Source: Craterostigma plantagineum (lineage: Eukaryota > Streptophyta > Magnoliopsida > Lamiales > Linderniaceae). Taken from it: DNA of 64,000 bases. Numbering within the stretch: position 1 is the first letter of the stretch; each line of letters begins with the position of its first letter. Below, one piece after another: positions 1 through 10,900 of this stretch. The position numbers were made by a program, and so were the translations under genes. Location: contig JAPQWV010000126.1 in the NCBI GenBank assembly GCA_027422505.1, forward strand, positions 372,001 to 436,000. Reading direction: 5' to 3'. The notes below the pieces were generated by a model. It searched no databases. It was not told the origin of the DNA and saw only the letters and a list, made by a program, of their open reading frames with translations.

Positions 1-254
1 ACGGAATTCCAATTGACGCGCGGCATCTTAAGCTGGCCCTGCTTGGTGGACTGCTGGAGGCACATCAGAGCCGCCGCGTCTCCGCCGCCGGCGCCGTTGC
101 GGAGGTAGAACAGTCCCGCCACGGTGGTGATCAGGAGGACGCCGGTCATGATTTTGTAGAGATTCTCGGAGGCCCAAGTGGCGAAATCGAGGTTTTTTAA
201 TGGGTTTGTCTTCGAGCGGCTGGGCGGCGTAGATTTCCGATCTTGGACTTCCAT
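1..254 (-). CDS. STELLO-like Golgi protein (DUF288), N-terminal part only
   Basis: The first 84 codons of a minus-strand gene run off the left edge. The start is the ATG at 252-254. The protein opens MEVQDRKS, has a basic/proline stretch, then LDFATWASENLYKI and one hydrophobic segment at about residues 33-52, which fits a type II membrane anchor. A Cys-containing stretch and PRVNWNS follow. This order (M-x-VQD, LDF-x-W-x-S-x-N, one TM helix, later N/K-WNS) matches my memory of Arabidopsis STELLO1/2, Golgi proteins that act with cellulose synthase complexes. The Arabidopsis STELLO loci also sit at one end of the gene blocks that match this window. The family is inferred from a short N-terminus; the catalytic region lies outside. 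The last two bases read GT on the coding strand, so a splice donor at the edge cannot be excluded. Confidence 0.65.
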   Translation of the reverse strand, partial: MEVQDRKSTPPSRSKTNPLKNLDFATWASENLYKIMTGVLLITTVAGLFYLRNGAGGGDAAALMCLQQSTKQGQLKMPRVNWNS

Positions 255-1213
255 TTATTCCCCCAGCTTCTCAGAGGGGAAGAAGAAGAAGAAGAGTCGA
301 TCGATAATTGATTGAAGAAGAAGAAAAATCACAGGCACACCACACAACGCCGATCCTCAGCTGAGCGATTCTTCTGAATTGGGTCAATGGAGGGTTCGTT
401 CGACTTGGGGAGGACTGATGTTGTCTAGGAGATGTATACTGTGTGTGTGCGTATGTGTGTTTTGCCGACAAGATGGAGAGGAGCTTTTGGCTTTTGTCTT
501 AAGATTGAATCGAAGTGTTGCTGGTGAGCGATGTTTGTTGTGTAGTATATTAGTTTTAGTTTGGTGAAAGGTCTTTTGGTTACTTGTAATAAAGAGAACA
601 CTCACTGTGTGTGGCTGTACGTGTTTCATTTCTTGGTTCAATTGCCTTGTGTTTAATTATGTAATTTCAGACACAGATAACTCACTTGACAGAAAATATA
701 ACAGGTTCTTTAATCTTGACAGCGTGGATGAATAACCACTTCTTTCTTATATAATTATTTTATTAACGTTATTCCTCTTTTTTGGGCCTTTGACTTCGCC
801 TCACTGTCCACTGAAGGCCCATCTGTATTGGGCCTGAACTGTATGGGCCAGTTGGAATGTGTGAGTGATGCTACTGCGTTAGGTAATTAATTCAAAATTT
901 ATTAACTTTTTTAGGTGTAACTGAATATTAATGATTATGTTACGTATGATTCGAAAGTTTCCCATAAGATTATTAAATAAACAATTTATTAGAACGATGA
1001 CGTCAAATTGCTGAAATTAAGTACTACTGTATTACGAGGCATCAAACAAATTTGCTAAAAATAAAGCGAATGATCCAACGGCATTTCCTACCCATGTAGT
1101 GTAGGAAAGAAGAAAAAGCAAAAGCATAAAAATTCCTTCCCCAGCTTGGAAAACTATTGTTATCATATATTAATATGATTATTTTAGAAATAAAACTTAA
1201 ATCGTTTGTCTTC
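255..1213. other. Intergenic, 5' side of the STELLO-like gene
   Basis: No convincing gene. The first 200 bp, with GA-rich tracts around 280-325, are probably the promoter and 5' UTR of the minus-strand gene to the left. Short ORFs at 379-641 lack family features and overlap on both strands. The last 9 bp (1205-1213) are one copy of the target duplication of the next element. Confidence 0.6.
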
Positions 1214-2605
1214 GGGATAAAACCTAAAATGGTCCCCGATGTTTACCCTATGAACCAATTTAGTCCTCGATGTTTCGCGTGAACCAATTTAGTCCCTGAT
1301 GTTATCGAAAATTAACTAAATTGGTCTCTCCGTCAATCCGTCCGTCAATTTAGACGGAGATGTCATTTGCGACGGCTTTAGCGACGGAATTCTGAAAATT
1401 AAAAAAAATTAAAAAAATATTAAAAAAGAGGGAAAAATGCAAAAAAAAGGAAAAAAATTCAAAAAATACAGTAATAAATTCAAAAAAAGAGAGAATATTA
1501 CCAAAAATTATAAAAAACAAATAATAAAAAATAAAAAATAATAAAAGTAAAATAAAAATGAAATTTAAAATAGAAAATGATAATTAAACATTAAAACTGA
1601 CTTAAAATCCAAAAAAGGAAAAAAAATCAAAAAATAGAGTACAAAATTCCAAAAAAACAGAGTATTACTAAAAACTAAATAAAATATAAATATTAATAAA
1701 AATTAGAAAATAATAAAAGTAAAGTAAAAACTAAATTTAAAAGAGAAAATGATAAATTAAACATTAAAATGAGGAAAAAATCCAAAAAAAGGAAAAAAAA
1801 ATCAAGAATAAAATTTCAATAAAAATAAATAATTCTAAAAAGATGATAATTATAAATTTAACATTTTAAAAGTAAAAAATAAAATACATTAATTTATTAT
1901 TATTTATTTTATTATTATTTTGTTTTTATTTTTTTATTATTTATTTTTTAGTTTATTAGTAACATTCTCTTATTTTGAATTTTTACTCTTTTTTTTTAAT
2001 TTTCTATTCTTTTTGGATTTTTTACTCATTTTTAAGGTTTAATTTATCATTTTCTATTTTAAATTTAGTTTTTATTTTCATTTTTATTTTTTATTTTTAT
2101 TATTGTTTGTTTTTTATTTACTTTTTGGTAATATTCTCTCTTTTTTTGGAATTTTTACTCTATTTTTTTATTTTTTTTCCTTTTTTTGGACTTTTCCTCA
2201 TTTTTAATGTTTAATTTATCATTTTCTATTTTAAATTTCGTTTTTATTTTACTTTTATTATCTTTTCTTTTTTATTATTATTTATTTTTTATTTAATTTT
2301 TGGTAATATTCTCTCTTTTTTTTGAATTTTTACTGTATTTTTTGAATTTTTTCTCTTTTTTTGCATTTTTCCCTCATTTTTAATATTTTTTATTTATTTA
2401 TTTTTTTAAATTTTAATTTAGCGAGCGGAATCCGTCGCTAAAGCCGTCGCAAATGCCATCTCCGTCTAAATTGACGGACGGATTGACGGAGGGACCAATT
2501 TGGTTCATTTTCGATAACATCGGGGACTAAATTGGTTCACACGAAACATCGGGGCCTAAATTGGTTCATAGGGTAAACATCGGGGACCATTTTAGGTTTT
2601 ATCCC
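1214..2605. mobile_element. Foldback Mutator-like (MULE) non-autonomous element
   Basis: The ends are inverted repeats of about 175 bp. The left end starts GGGATAAAACCTAAAATGG and the right end finishes with its exact complement; mismatches are few across the arms. Both sides carry the 9-bp direct repeat TTTGTCTTC (1205-1213 and 2606-2614). Long TIRs plus a 9-bp duplication are the hallmark of Mutator-like elements. The interior is about 1 kb of extreme A-rich (left) and T-rich (right) sequence that is itself inverted: the GAGAGAATATTACC-type block on the left reappears complemented on the right. The whole element could therefore fold into one hairpin of roughly 690-bp arms. There is no transposase. 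The 79-codon ORF at 1975-2214 is only translated T-rich repeat. Confidence 0.9.
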
Positions 2606-2741
2606 TTTGTCTTCCCTGTCAACACATCTAAAGCAAGGTCGAGCCGCTTCACACACTAAGCCACCTTTCTCAAGTTATTTCGTTCATTCATCGGAAAACA
2701 CGAGCAAAAACACAGTTTGAAGCTGAAAGAGAAGAAAAACT

Positions 2742-3299
2742 TCACTCCTTCCCTTGGCCGGCGTGCCCCGCCGAACAGGGCGTCCGACACGTCGGACACG
2801 ATCCATGAGACACCAGCCACCCCTTGACGCACGGCGCGTGAAAGCTGTGGCCGCAGACTTCCAAGACTCGAACCTTCTCTCCGGCGTTAAACTCCGACAA
2901 GCAGATGACGCAGTCCGAGTCCTTCATCCCATCCTCGTACACCACCGTCGAAGGCGCCTCCGCGTCCTCGTCATCCGCCGATGTCCCGTCGGCGGTGGGC
3001 TTCTGATCTCGGCGGCGGCGTGAGCAGTGCAGGTAGATGAGGTAGCGTACGGCGGCGTTGATCGCTAGTGCGCAGACGAGCCCACAGAATAAGACGACGA
3101 GGATCAGTGCTGTGTTTGTCTTGAAGTCCTTGGAGGATGAGTACGGCCACCAAGGGCACTTCTGTGAGTTGCACGGCGGTGCTCGTGCTGGCGCCGATGC
3201 TGATGTAAACGGCGGCGGCGGCGGCGTTGGTTGGTGGGTGTTGAACTCGGGCATTGCTACCGATGAGATCGCTCTTAGAGAGGCTGCTACTTTCCTCAT
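2742..3299 (-). CDS. ATL-type RING-H2 E3 ubiquitin ligase, membrane-anchored
   Basis: Intronless ORF of 185 aa, typical for the ATL family. A proline-rich N-terminus (residues 23-45) is followed by one hydrophobic helix at about 63-84 and a basic cluster (SRRRR). The C-terminal RING-H2 finger has Cys130/Cys133, Cys149, His151, His154, Cys157 and Cys168/Cys171, with the expected Trp after the sixth ligand. ATL proteins are ubiquitin ligases of endomembranes or plasma membrane, often induced by stress or elicitors; that is family knowledge. The subgroup resembles ATL79/ATL8-like members, but I cannot fix the ortholog. The start could also be Met16. The gene sits between two DNA transposons: the MULE foldback lies 136 bp beyond the stop and the hAT element about 360 bp upstream of the ATG. 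Confidence 0.9.
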   Translation of the reverse strand: MRKVAASLRAISSVAMPEFNTHQPTPPPPPFTSASAPARAPPCNSQKCPWWPYSSSKDFKTNTALILVVLFCGLVCALAINAAVRYLIYLHCSRRRRDQKPTADGTSADDEDAEAPSTVVYEDGMKDSDCVICLSEFNAGEKVRVLEVCGHSFHAPCVKGWLVSHGSCPTCRTPCSAGHAGQGKE

Positions 3300-3584
3300 T
3301 TTCTGTGAGTATGAGTTCTTTCCTTTTTTCTGGGAATTTCGTGTAGGGTTGACCTTGTGGGCCTTCTTTGTTTCTTTCTCCTCTACTTTCTTCCTCGGTT
3401 GTCTGGTAATGATTTAGGTTTGCAAACCTTTCACTGAAGAAAGGTGTAATCTTTGATGACTGAATGGCTTAGGCTGGTCGAAATTGAGGTTTTATCAGTT
3501 CAATTCTTTGCTAGAAGAAAGAAAGTTGATAGCAGATGAGAAGATAGCTAGCTTCGATCTTTTTTCTCCATCAATTTTCAGCAG

Positions 3585-3637
<53 letters not shown>

Positions 3638-3662
3638 GCTTCAGCGATTCATGCATCTGCAG
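3300..3662 (-). promoter_or_regulatory. Upstream region of the ATL gene
   Basis: About 360 bp between the ATL start codon and the hAT element. It must contain the proximal promoter and 5' UTR. It includes an uninterrupted (GA)n tract of about 44 bp at 3589-3632. No clear TATA box was picked out. Confidence 0.45.
3589..3632. repeat. (AG)n microsatellite
   Basis: About 22 perfect AG dinucleotides upstream of the ATL gene. GA tracts in plant promoters and 5' UTRs can bind GAGA-binding (BPC) proteins; any role here is inferred from position only. Confidence 0.95.
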
Positions 3663-4237
3663 TAGGGTTGCAAATGAACCGAATATTTTTGGTTCGGTTC
3701 GAGATTCGATTCGAAATTTAAGATTCGAATTCGAAATAAACGAATACGAATACGAATACAAATACTTTTTCTGATTCGAATAATTTCGAATACGAATAAG
3801 AATACGTCTGTATTCGATTCGAAAATTAACGTATATTCGATTCGTTTAGTGATATATATATTTAAATAATATAATATATTATGTATTTACAAGCGTGATG
3901 ATCGAAAGCAGGCTAAGAAAGAAATGTTGTGTATTAAGTAGTTCCCTCGTTAGTTTTTCTTCACAATGGAGTTGTTTCTCTGATTTTGTAATTTTTCGGA
4001 ACTATTTTGTAGTTATTTTGTAATTCTAACAGATTTTATGGGGAAAACTGAAATTTTCTTTCGAATATCCGAATATTCGAGTATTCGCGAATATATTCGA
4101 ATGTCGTTATCGAATCGAATCGAATCGATTTTTAGTATTCGAATACGAATCGAATCGAATACGAATACTTTGAAAAATTAACGAATACAAATTGAATATT
4201 ATGATATTCGATTCGATTCGGTTCGTTTGCAACCCTA
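3663..4237. mobile_element. Non-autonomous hAT-type element (575 bp)
   Basis: The ends are TAGGGTTGCAAATGAACCGA on the left and its near-complement on the right, finishing GGTTCGTTTGCAACCCTA. An 8-bp direct repeat ATCTGCAG flanks both sides (3655-3662 and 4238-4245). TA(G)GG-type termini with an 8-bp duplication are diagnostic of the hAT superfamily. The subterminal regions are filled with short repeats of the type TTCGAATACGAATA in both orientations, as in many plant hAT MITEs. There is no ORF. It lies in the far promoter of the ATL gene. Confidence 0.88.
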
Positions 4238-4805
4238 ATCTGCAGTGAAGAAGATAAGTGATGGAGAAGAGGTGCAATTTAAGCTTTATTGGTGGACTAC
4301 AAATAATAGGTGGCTGCTGCTCTGTTTATATAAGCAGCTGCTTTCTTGTAATTGCAGAATTCGATAGCCATCTTTCTTTTTTGTCTTTTCGTTGGGAATA
4401 TTAATTGCATTGAAGTAAGGAACCATCGTGCCACGTGTATGACATACTACTTAGAATAATCTATCGAAAAGAAATAGAAAAATGTGAATGGAAAACGGAA
4501 AGTAAAATACTAAAAATCGCAGGTTAGTGCTTCGATGTCATCTATGCTTAGCTCAATCAACATGGTTTATGAGTAAGTAAGTTGCTTAATGTAACCGTGT
4601 GTATCAATGTTTCTAATGGTGAACAACATCGTATGGAAGAAAGATAAGCGAAGATGAGAGAAGCTAACTAAACATAGGAGCAGTGTTGTCCATTTCCCTA
4701 CTGCAGAGCATTGTCTTGTCGAGGCCCACAGAGCATTCAATAAGTACAAAAAATTGTTTGCGGCCATAAACAAAAAAATCGCATCATCATCTCCTCTTTG
4801 GAATG

Positions 4806-4830
4806 GTGTGTGTGTGTGTGTGTGTGTGTG
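4806..4830. repeat. (TG)n microsatellite
   Basis: Twelve uninterrupted TG units in intergenic DNA. Confidence 0.9.
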
Positions 4831-6350
4831 ACCTACAAAGTTCCAAGGAAATCTGTTACGATCCACATGTTATATTCTGTGATGTTGCCTTCGTTGGGCT
4901 GATGAATGAAACAGAAATGACTACTCCTTGGCTCATTTAATTTAATGAGGTCTCTCTTCTTATCTTTACTTGGAAGAAAAAGAACAAAAACAAAACAGAG
5001 GAGGTAATAATATGCTCTGTTCTCATTTGAAGGCAAAAGCCACAATGGATGAGTAATACATACAAACGTTTCATGCCCTGAAAGAAAGGGAAGTGAACAG
5101 AGACAGAGAGAGACAGCAGCAATTTTCCATCGTAGTCACGAATTGTTTGGCATTTAAGATTTTGTGGGCTATTTGAGTTAGGTGGGCAATGAAAGAAGAA
5201 GACATCATTAATTACCATGCAATGCAATCCAATAACTTTTATTGCTTCTTCGAGAAAATTCCCTCTCAAGTGTCCACCTCGATGAGCTCAAAACGACTAC
5301 GTAATGTAAGAAAGTTCAGATTATAGAAGAGTAGTAAAAAAGGCTGCTGCTCCATATATCTCAATCGAAGAAGAACATCAATGAAGTGCCATTGAGTTTC
5401 TTCATCGAAACGCAACTGGCGAGGAAAAAAGGTCAACTGTAGTGTTAAATGCTTCATAATAGTAAGATGGCGACTCTGAAAAAATGTTACTGTTATTACA
5501 TGCGATGATCAATCCTTCCCATGTAAACCAGAGCTTATATCCATGACTTGAATAGAAGTAGCTAAATTTCCAGGCAAAAGAAGACCTTTTTTTTTTTTAA
5601 CATTTACCGAAGCAACTTACAGTCTGACCCGACCCGTTTAGCAGCTGGCCTTCATAATTGGGCTTTAATATGACCCAAATATTGTGGGCCTATTTAGCCT
5701 TTTTCCCCATCAAGAAACGACAGAGAATTTAATTTGTTCATTTATGCATAATTAATCTTAATAAACTTTGATATTTTTTTTATATTAAATAGTAACAAGT
5801 ATGATACTTGTGAAGCAGCTACATACATGTGCAGCAGAGCAGTAACACTAACACTTGATATATGAAATGTCACTGTACATATATCTAATTGGTGAATTTG
5901 CATTCAGACAGAGATCAGTCACTATCTGGTTCTGCTCGAAACGACCAGAACTTATTGCATAGTGACAAATGAAAATAAAAATGTCATTGTAGGGATTTTT
6001 CAGACCCACAGCCCAAACCCAACCCGGTATAAGCTTGTGGGGTTTCTCTCTAAAACCAATTGGCAATAGAGGGAGTGAACCCACGAGCTTATAAACCTGT
6101 CAATTTTCATTGTATTTACTCGAAGTGGGACTGGTATTTGCAAACCCAACAGTCATAAACACGCAATAATGTTCATATAGTATACTAGCGTGTTACATTA
6201 TTAAAGATATTAGTTACTACATATATTGCTGACTAGATTTCTAATTCTAACATCGTGAAATATGTTGTGGGCCACACGGGGAGACAAAACTAAAGCATGC
6301 CATGAATCATGAAAGACAAAGCAAATGATAGCATGCATACTTGATGTAAG

Positions 6351-6375
6351 TATATATATATATATATATATATAT
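6351..6375. repeat. (TA)n microsatellite
   Basis: Perfect TA run of about 25 bp in intergenic DNA. Confidence 0.9.
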
Positions 6376-6704
6376 TAGAATAAAATTTTCAAAAGCAGTA
6401 ATGTTCGTAAGGTACTTTATGACCTTGATCATCCCAAAGATCGTTAATGGAGTTGGGCTTTATGATGTACTGTAGCCGTGAATTACAGATTTCGCTCCGC
6501 AAAAGACGAAAATCAGATTGTAGATCGATAAAAAAAAAATTGTAATAATAAAATAAAGTGATGAAATGAAATATCATGCAGAAATTATCATAGCATATCA
6601 TTAAACAACATCCAGTGGAGCCAGATACATTATATACATTATATACATAAACCTAAGTGTATCTGTTTCTGCATTTACGTTGATATCTCTTTTGGCTCCA
6701 GCAA

Positions 6705-6712
6705 TATAAAGG
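6705..6712 (+). promoter_or_regulatory. Probable TATA box of the small membrane protein gene
   Basis: TATAAAGG lies 212 bp upstream of the ATG at 6924. A start site about 30 bp downstream would give a 5' UTR of about 185 nt containing the long CT tract. Assigned from consensus and position only. Confidence 0.5.
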
Positions 6713-6784
6713 CTGTGTGCGCCCCTACATAATTAAAGCAAAAATTAACCGACAAAGTTCAATTACCATCATTTTGTTCTTCCC

Positions 6785-6788
<4 letters not shown>

Positions 6789-6841
<53 letters not shown>
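6789..6841. repeat. (TC)n microsatellite in probable 5' UTR
   Basis: About 26 TC units between the probable TATA box and the start codon of the small membrane protein gene. CT-rich 5' leaders are common in plant genes and can affect expression; no effect is shown here. Confidence 0.9.
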
Positions 6842-6844
<3 letters not shown>

Positions 6845-6923
6845 CGTTCAAACTCCCATCAGCTATCGTTTGCTCATTTTCTTGAAGCAACAAAGTCAAA
6901 CACAAACACACATACAACACACA

Positions 6924-7298
6924 ATGGCTCAATCAGACAATGAGCTTCCCCCGCTCGTAGGCTCCGGCGGTACGCCTCCGTACACCGCCATAGAAACCGA
7001 GCCGAGCCACGCCGGCGGCACGGCCAGCCCTCACCACTCGATAGAGACGTTGGTCGTGGTTTTAGCAGTAATCACCATACTCGGCGTCGTCGCGGGGGTC
7101 ATCGCTAGGCTGTGCGGCGGCAGGCATTTGGGTGGCTCCGGCGAACACGACGTCGAGGGGTGGGTAGAGCGGACGTGCCGAAGCTGCATAGACGGCGGCG
7201 TCGCGGTTGCTCAACCGCTGCCGGAAGCTGCCCCCAAGGCGGAGGAGCAATCCAAGAGCGATGAGAAGATCGCCGAGGAGGAAAGAAATAGTCAATAA
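6924..7298 (+). CDS. Small plant-specific single-TM protein, unknown function
   Basis: Single-exon gene of 124 aa. The ATG at 6924 is preferred over a longer open frame because upstream codons translate the CT repeat. The N-terminus is polar and proline/glycine-rich. One strong hydrophobic helix lies at about residues 41-61, then a short Gly/His linker and the motif EGWVERTCRSCIDGG at 78-92. The tail is acidic and lysine-rich. I recognise that Trp/Cys motif from a family of uncharacterised small plant proteins of this length and topology; no biochemical role is known to me. The two cysteines next to the membrane could be lipidated or metal-binding, which is speculation. The gene lies 320 bp from the retrotransposon insertion. 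Confidence 0.8.
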   Translation: MAQSDNELPPLVGSGGTPPYTAIETEPSHAGGTASPHHSIETLVVVLAVITILGVVAGVIARLCGGRHLGGSGEHDVEGWVERTCRSCIDGGVAVAQPLPEAAPKAEEQSKSDEKIAEEERNSQ

Positions 7299-7614
7299 CT
7301 GCGACCGAGGAATGCTCATTTCAGTCACATTGCATTGTATCGTATGTGGTGTCTGTGTTGGTCTGAATCAGTTTAGTGCGATTTGAAAGCTCGCTTCGTC
7401 GATGAAGTATAATGCATAGTGCGAGGAATTGATTTATTTAGTATTCAGAATGTGTTTAAGTCTTATTTTGATTTTTTCTCTTTTTCTATTATTGGTACAA
7501 AAAATGAAAAATAGAGGATAAATCATACTTCTTTAAGACGAAGAGCCGTTGCTCGTCTCAAAAGTCATTATCTTGACTAGTCGTCGCAAGACAACTAAGA
7601 TCGACTTTGATTCC
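7299..7614. other. 3' flank of the small gene up to the retrotransposon
   Basis: Holds the 3' UTR of the upstream gene and ends with the CGACA target-site copy at 7615-7619. No other feature seen. Confidence 0.6.
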
Positions 7615-7619
7615 CGACA

Positions 7620-7960
7620 TGTTAGGCCGATTTTATCCAACCTTGTACTGAATCAATCGGTTAGTATTACCTGTACGATGAATTACGGAAGCAATAAACG
7701 AAGTAATACCGATAGACGAATTGTAGAGTTGGAACGAGAGCGCGCGAGTTCTTCAGAAAAGTCGTCAACTCAAATATGATTCAGCAACCCTAAACACTAA
7801 TGTGTTTAGGGTATTTATACAATGCCCTAATGGGCTATTGGGCCCAATATTACTAATATATCCACAAGTCGGATATATTTACAATTAAGTCCTAGGGCGT
7901 AATTAAACTACAGAACATAGACTATTGATTAAATGAACGCAATTAAATTAATCTCTAACA
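7620..7960 (-). repeat. 3' LTR of the copia element
   Basis: 341 bp, TG...CA ends. It is the left LTR on the plus strand and the 3' LTR in element orientation. It matches the other LTR base for base in my comparison. It includes GGGTATTTATAC, the complement of a TATA box, at 7810-7820. Confidence 0.97.
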
Positions 7961-7972
7961 ATCTCCCCCTTT
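7961..7972 (-). other. Terminal polypurine tract
   Basis: On the coding strand the sequence reads AAAGGGGGAGAT and abuts the 3' LTR. This is the expected primer site for plus-strand DNA synthesis. The same AGGGGGAG core occurs three more times at 12,881-13,005. Confidence 0.9.
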
Positions 7973-7993
7973 GTGTTCATTTGTCGTGGTGTC

Positions 7994-10900
7994 CTAGTCT
8001 TCAGTTCTGTAGGCGGATTGTCTGAGATTGAGAACGTACTCAAATTGTCTGATGCTTCGGCGAAGACATAATCTACTCTGAATTTCTTCAATAACAGTCT
8101 TGCTTAGGCTAATGATTTCATCTCTGAACTGCTCGAGGCCTAAGCTTGCAAGGTCACCTTTTGAAGAATCAGAGTACCTTCTAACTTTACTCCTCAGTTT
8201 CTCGACAATGAGTCTGAGAGTCCCGTCGCAGTACTTTTCGACTTCTGACAGAAACATGACTCTCTTATGTCCATCCTTACTGTAGACTACGGAGAGTTCA
8301 GGTTCTTTGAAGATGAAGCCATTTGGGTATGATCTGAGTTCCTCCTCCATGCCGGCGAAATTAGGTCTTGTGAGGTTTACCTTCTTAGCGTTATTCTCAA
8401 TGGCTATCTGGAAGTCGTGGCCTGTGTAGAAGGTAATATCCCTTAGCATGTGTCTTTTGATGGCTTCATATCCCAGCTTGTGTTGAAATTCTCGTAGGAT
8501 GAATTTCCTGTAGAGTCTTGATAGCTTGTACACTTCGCTGGGATCGATGTACTGCAAATCACCTTCAGTGATCATGTCTTCTGAGCCGTCCAGTCGTTGT
8601 ACTCTGTATACTGGGTAGGTTAGGTTTCTACCCATATCCTGGACGGTTACCTCCACAATGTCCTTGATCAGTGGCTTCGCTCTCATCTTCTCCTTGTCTG
8701 CATCCGTGATCCTCGAACCGTCTTTTGAAGTCCACTTGTATAGGAAATGGTAGGCCAATTTTGTGGATCCTTCAACGTGTGATAGGCCTCTCAGCTCCAT
8801 TTCATTGTACGGTCGAATTTGATCACGTTCTCGCCAGATTTTGTCTCGAAATTCCTCTAGAAATGGAGTTGTAATTTTGTCCCATGGAATCGCCGAAGTC
8901 CCTGGGGTTTCTTCGTAGTCTTCTCCATTTCTTATCTCATCCGGCGCCATTCTGAGGCTGACTTCGACCGCTGCCCAGATTAATCCGCTGACGTTGTCCA
9001 GTCTTTCTTGAAGGTCATCTCCTGCGGGAGGATCGTTGTGCCTTTGAGATCCCCATTCTTGATCGATAAACTCGTTGAGCTGGATTAGAGGATCGGGGAT
9101 GTTCACGTCTGTGACTGGAGGTAGTGGATCATCGGTTTCCTGCGGGGGTGGGTCTGGTCTGAAGTCGGACGGTAGTGAGGGTAGGCCTTTTGGTAGGTTA
9201 GTTGTCTGGGTGGAATGGGAAGATGTGGTTAGTTGGGGATTTGTGGGTTGTGGTTGGTTTGAGGTGGAGGGCTCTGTCTGAGTGTTTGTTGCCTCGACCC
9301 GCTGTCGCTTTTCCTCCCCCTCAGGACGACCGTCGCCGTCAGGGTCGTCATGTCGACGTTTGTGTGAGGGCGGGTCGTAGTGGCAGTGGTATGGTATTTG
9401 GAGGCGGTGAAGGAGCTCCCTATCCTCATCATCGAGGCTGTCGACCTCTCTAAGGAGGCGGGCGAGTAGATTTTGGCGTAGCTCCTTAATGGTGGGTGTA
9501 GGTGTAGGAACAGGTGTAGGGTTAGTTGTGGGGATAAGTATAGGTGTAGATGTAGGTGGTTGGTGGGATTGGGAGGATGCCAGTTCCTCGACTCTTTGTA
9601 GGATGGAGGCCTCCATTTGCTTCATTTCAGCTCGTAAGGTGGAGAGGCCCTGTTCGAGGCTTCGGTCGAGGTCGGCACGAGTGGCAAAGGGTGATAACTC
9701 AACAGAGCCACTAAGGCGTTCTGTTGTCACGACACTAGAAAAAATTCCTGTGTCGCGGCCCTCAAGCACTAAAGTGCGTGTGGGACTTGAGGTGCCGGGG
9801 CCACCGAGGCTCACCGTTTGCATCGTCGATAAGACAAGCTCATCGAGATGGCCTGAAGTCATGGGGGCAGTGATGTTGCCCATGTCAGGTCTTCCGTCCG
9901 ATCGTCGAGTATTATCAGTAGATGATGTCTCTACGGACGTTCTGGACTGATCACCAAGAAAAGTCAAAAAAGGTGTTTGTGTCCTAGCAAAATCGAAAAA
10001 ATTTGGGAAGGTGGACACTAGACTCGATGTGATGGAAGAAGGGGCAGCGACGTGGGGCTGGGAGTCGCTGATTTGTACATCACTTGTCTCCGAGTGAGGC
10101 AAGTGTGAATGAGATGGTTCCCCGTGAGATGTTGAGACATCAACCTGTTGGGAGGTTGATGAATGGGAAGGGCTGGGTTGTGCATGCGCCGTTGAACCAG
10201 ATGCGGCGGCTTCTACTCGGGAGCTGATTAAATCAGCTCCTGTTCCTAGGGGTTCGGTTCTGGGAGATGTAGTGAGGATGGGAGGTGCGAAGTTGACGGA
10301 CACCGGAGGAGGCGGTCGTCGGTCATGTTTTCTTTTTGTGCGTACTTCGCGTTCTCGCTCAAGACCCTGTCTCACACTCGAGCTAGCCCCGGGGTTGGAT
10401 ACGGTGGGGTTTGACCGTATCGTAGGGGCAGGAAGGTTCTGCGACTGCCTGTACTTGATCACCTCTGTATCCGTGGGATCGGCAAGGTCCAGGAGGTGTC
10501 GTGGAATAGGCATGCCTTGGGCTGTCGATCCTTCCTTTGATTTCTTCAGGTAGTTGAACTTGGGAACTCCCAGGGATTCTGACGCTGGACGACGAGTGAT
10601 CTCTGGGTGGATTTCCATGTAGTGATAAATCAATACTTGGAACCATCGGAGATATGGGAGACCCTTTCTCTTGGACGTCTTGAGGTGATCTCTGATGTAG
10701 ATCTGGTCCACGATTTCTTGCATGAATAGGGCAGCGTAGTCGTAGCGTTTCCCGAAGATGACCCCATAGAAGATGGTGAGGATGCTGAGGTTGCAACGAT
10801 CGTAGCCCGTGTGCTTCGGTGATAAGCACTTGTTGATCAGCATAAATAGGGCGTTCCACGGAGCTGGTATTTTGCTGAAGGAGAATGCTGAAACTTGTGT

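Larger units (their letters stand above)
4238..6704. other. Intergenic, 2.5 kb, no gene recognised
   Basis: AT-rich DNA. Several minus-strand ORFs of 60-110 codons at 4567-5457 and 5848-6601 have no recognisable domain, contain phenylalanine/leucine runs from T-rich DNA and show no splice-linked continuation. Two microsatellites are present, (TG)n at 4806-4830 and (TA)n at 6351-6375. I see no TIR or TSD pair here. Confidence 0.5.

Noticed and set aside
1975..2214. 79-codon ORF rich in Phe, Leu and Ile
   Set aside because: It translates the T-rich arm of the foldback element; no independent coding signal.
4567..5457. Chain of minus-strand ORFs of 60-110 codons
   Set aside because: No shared domain, biased composition and no splice logic linking them.
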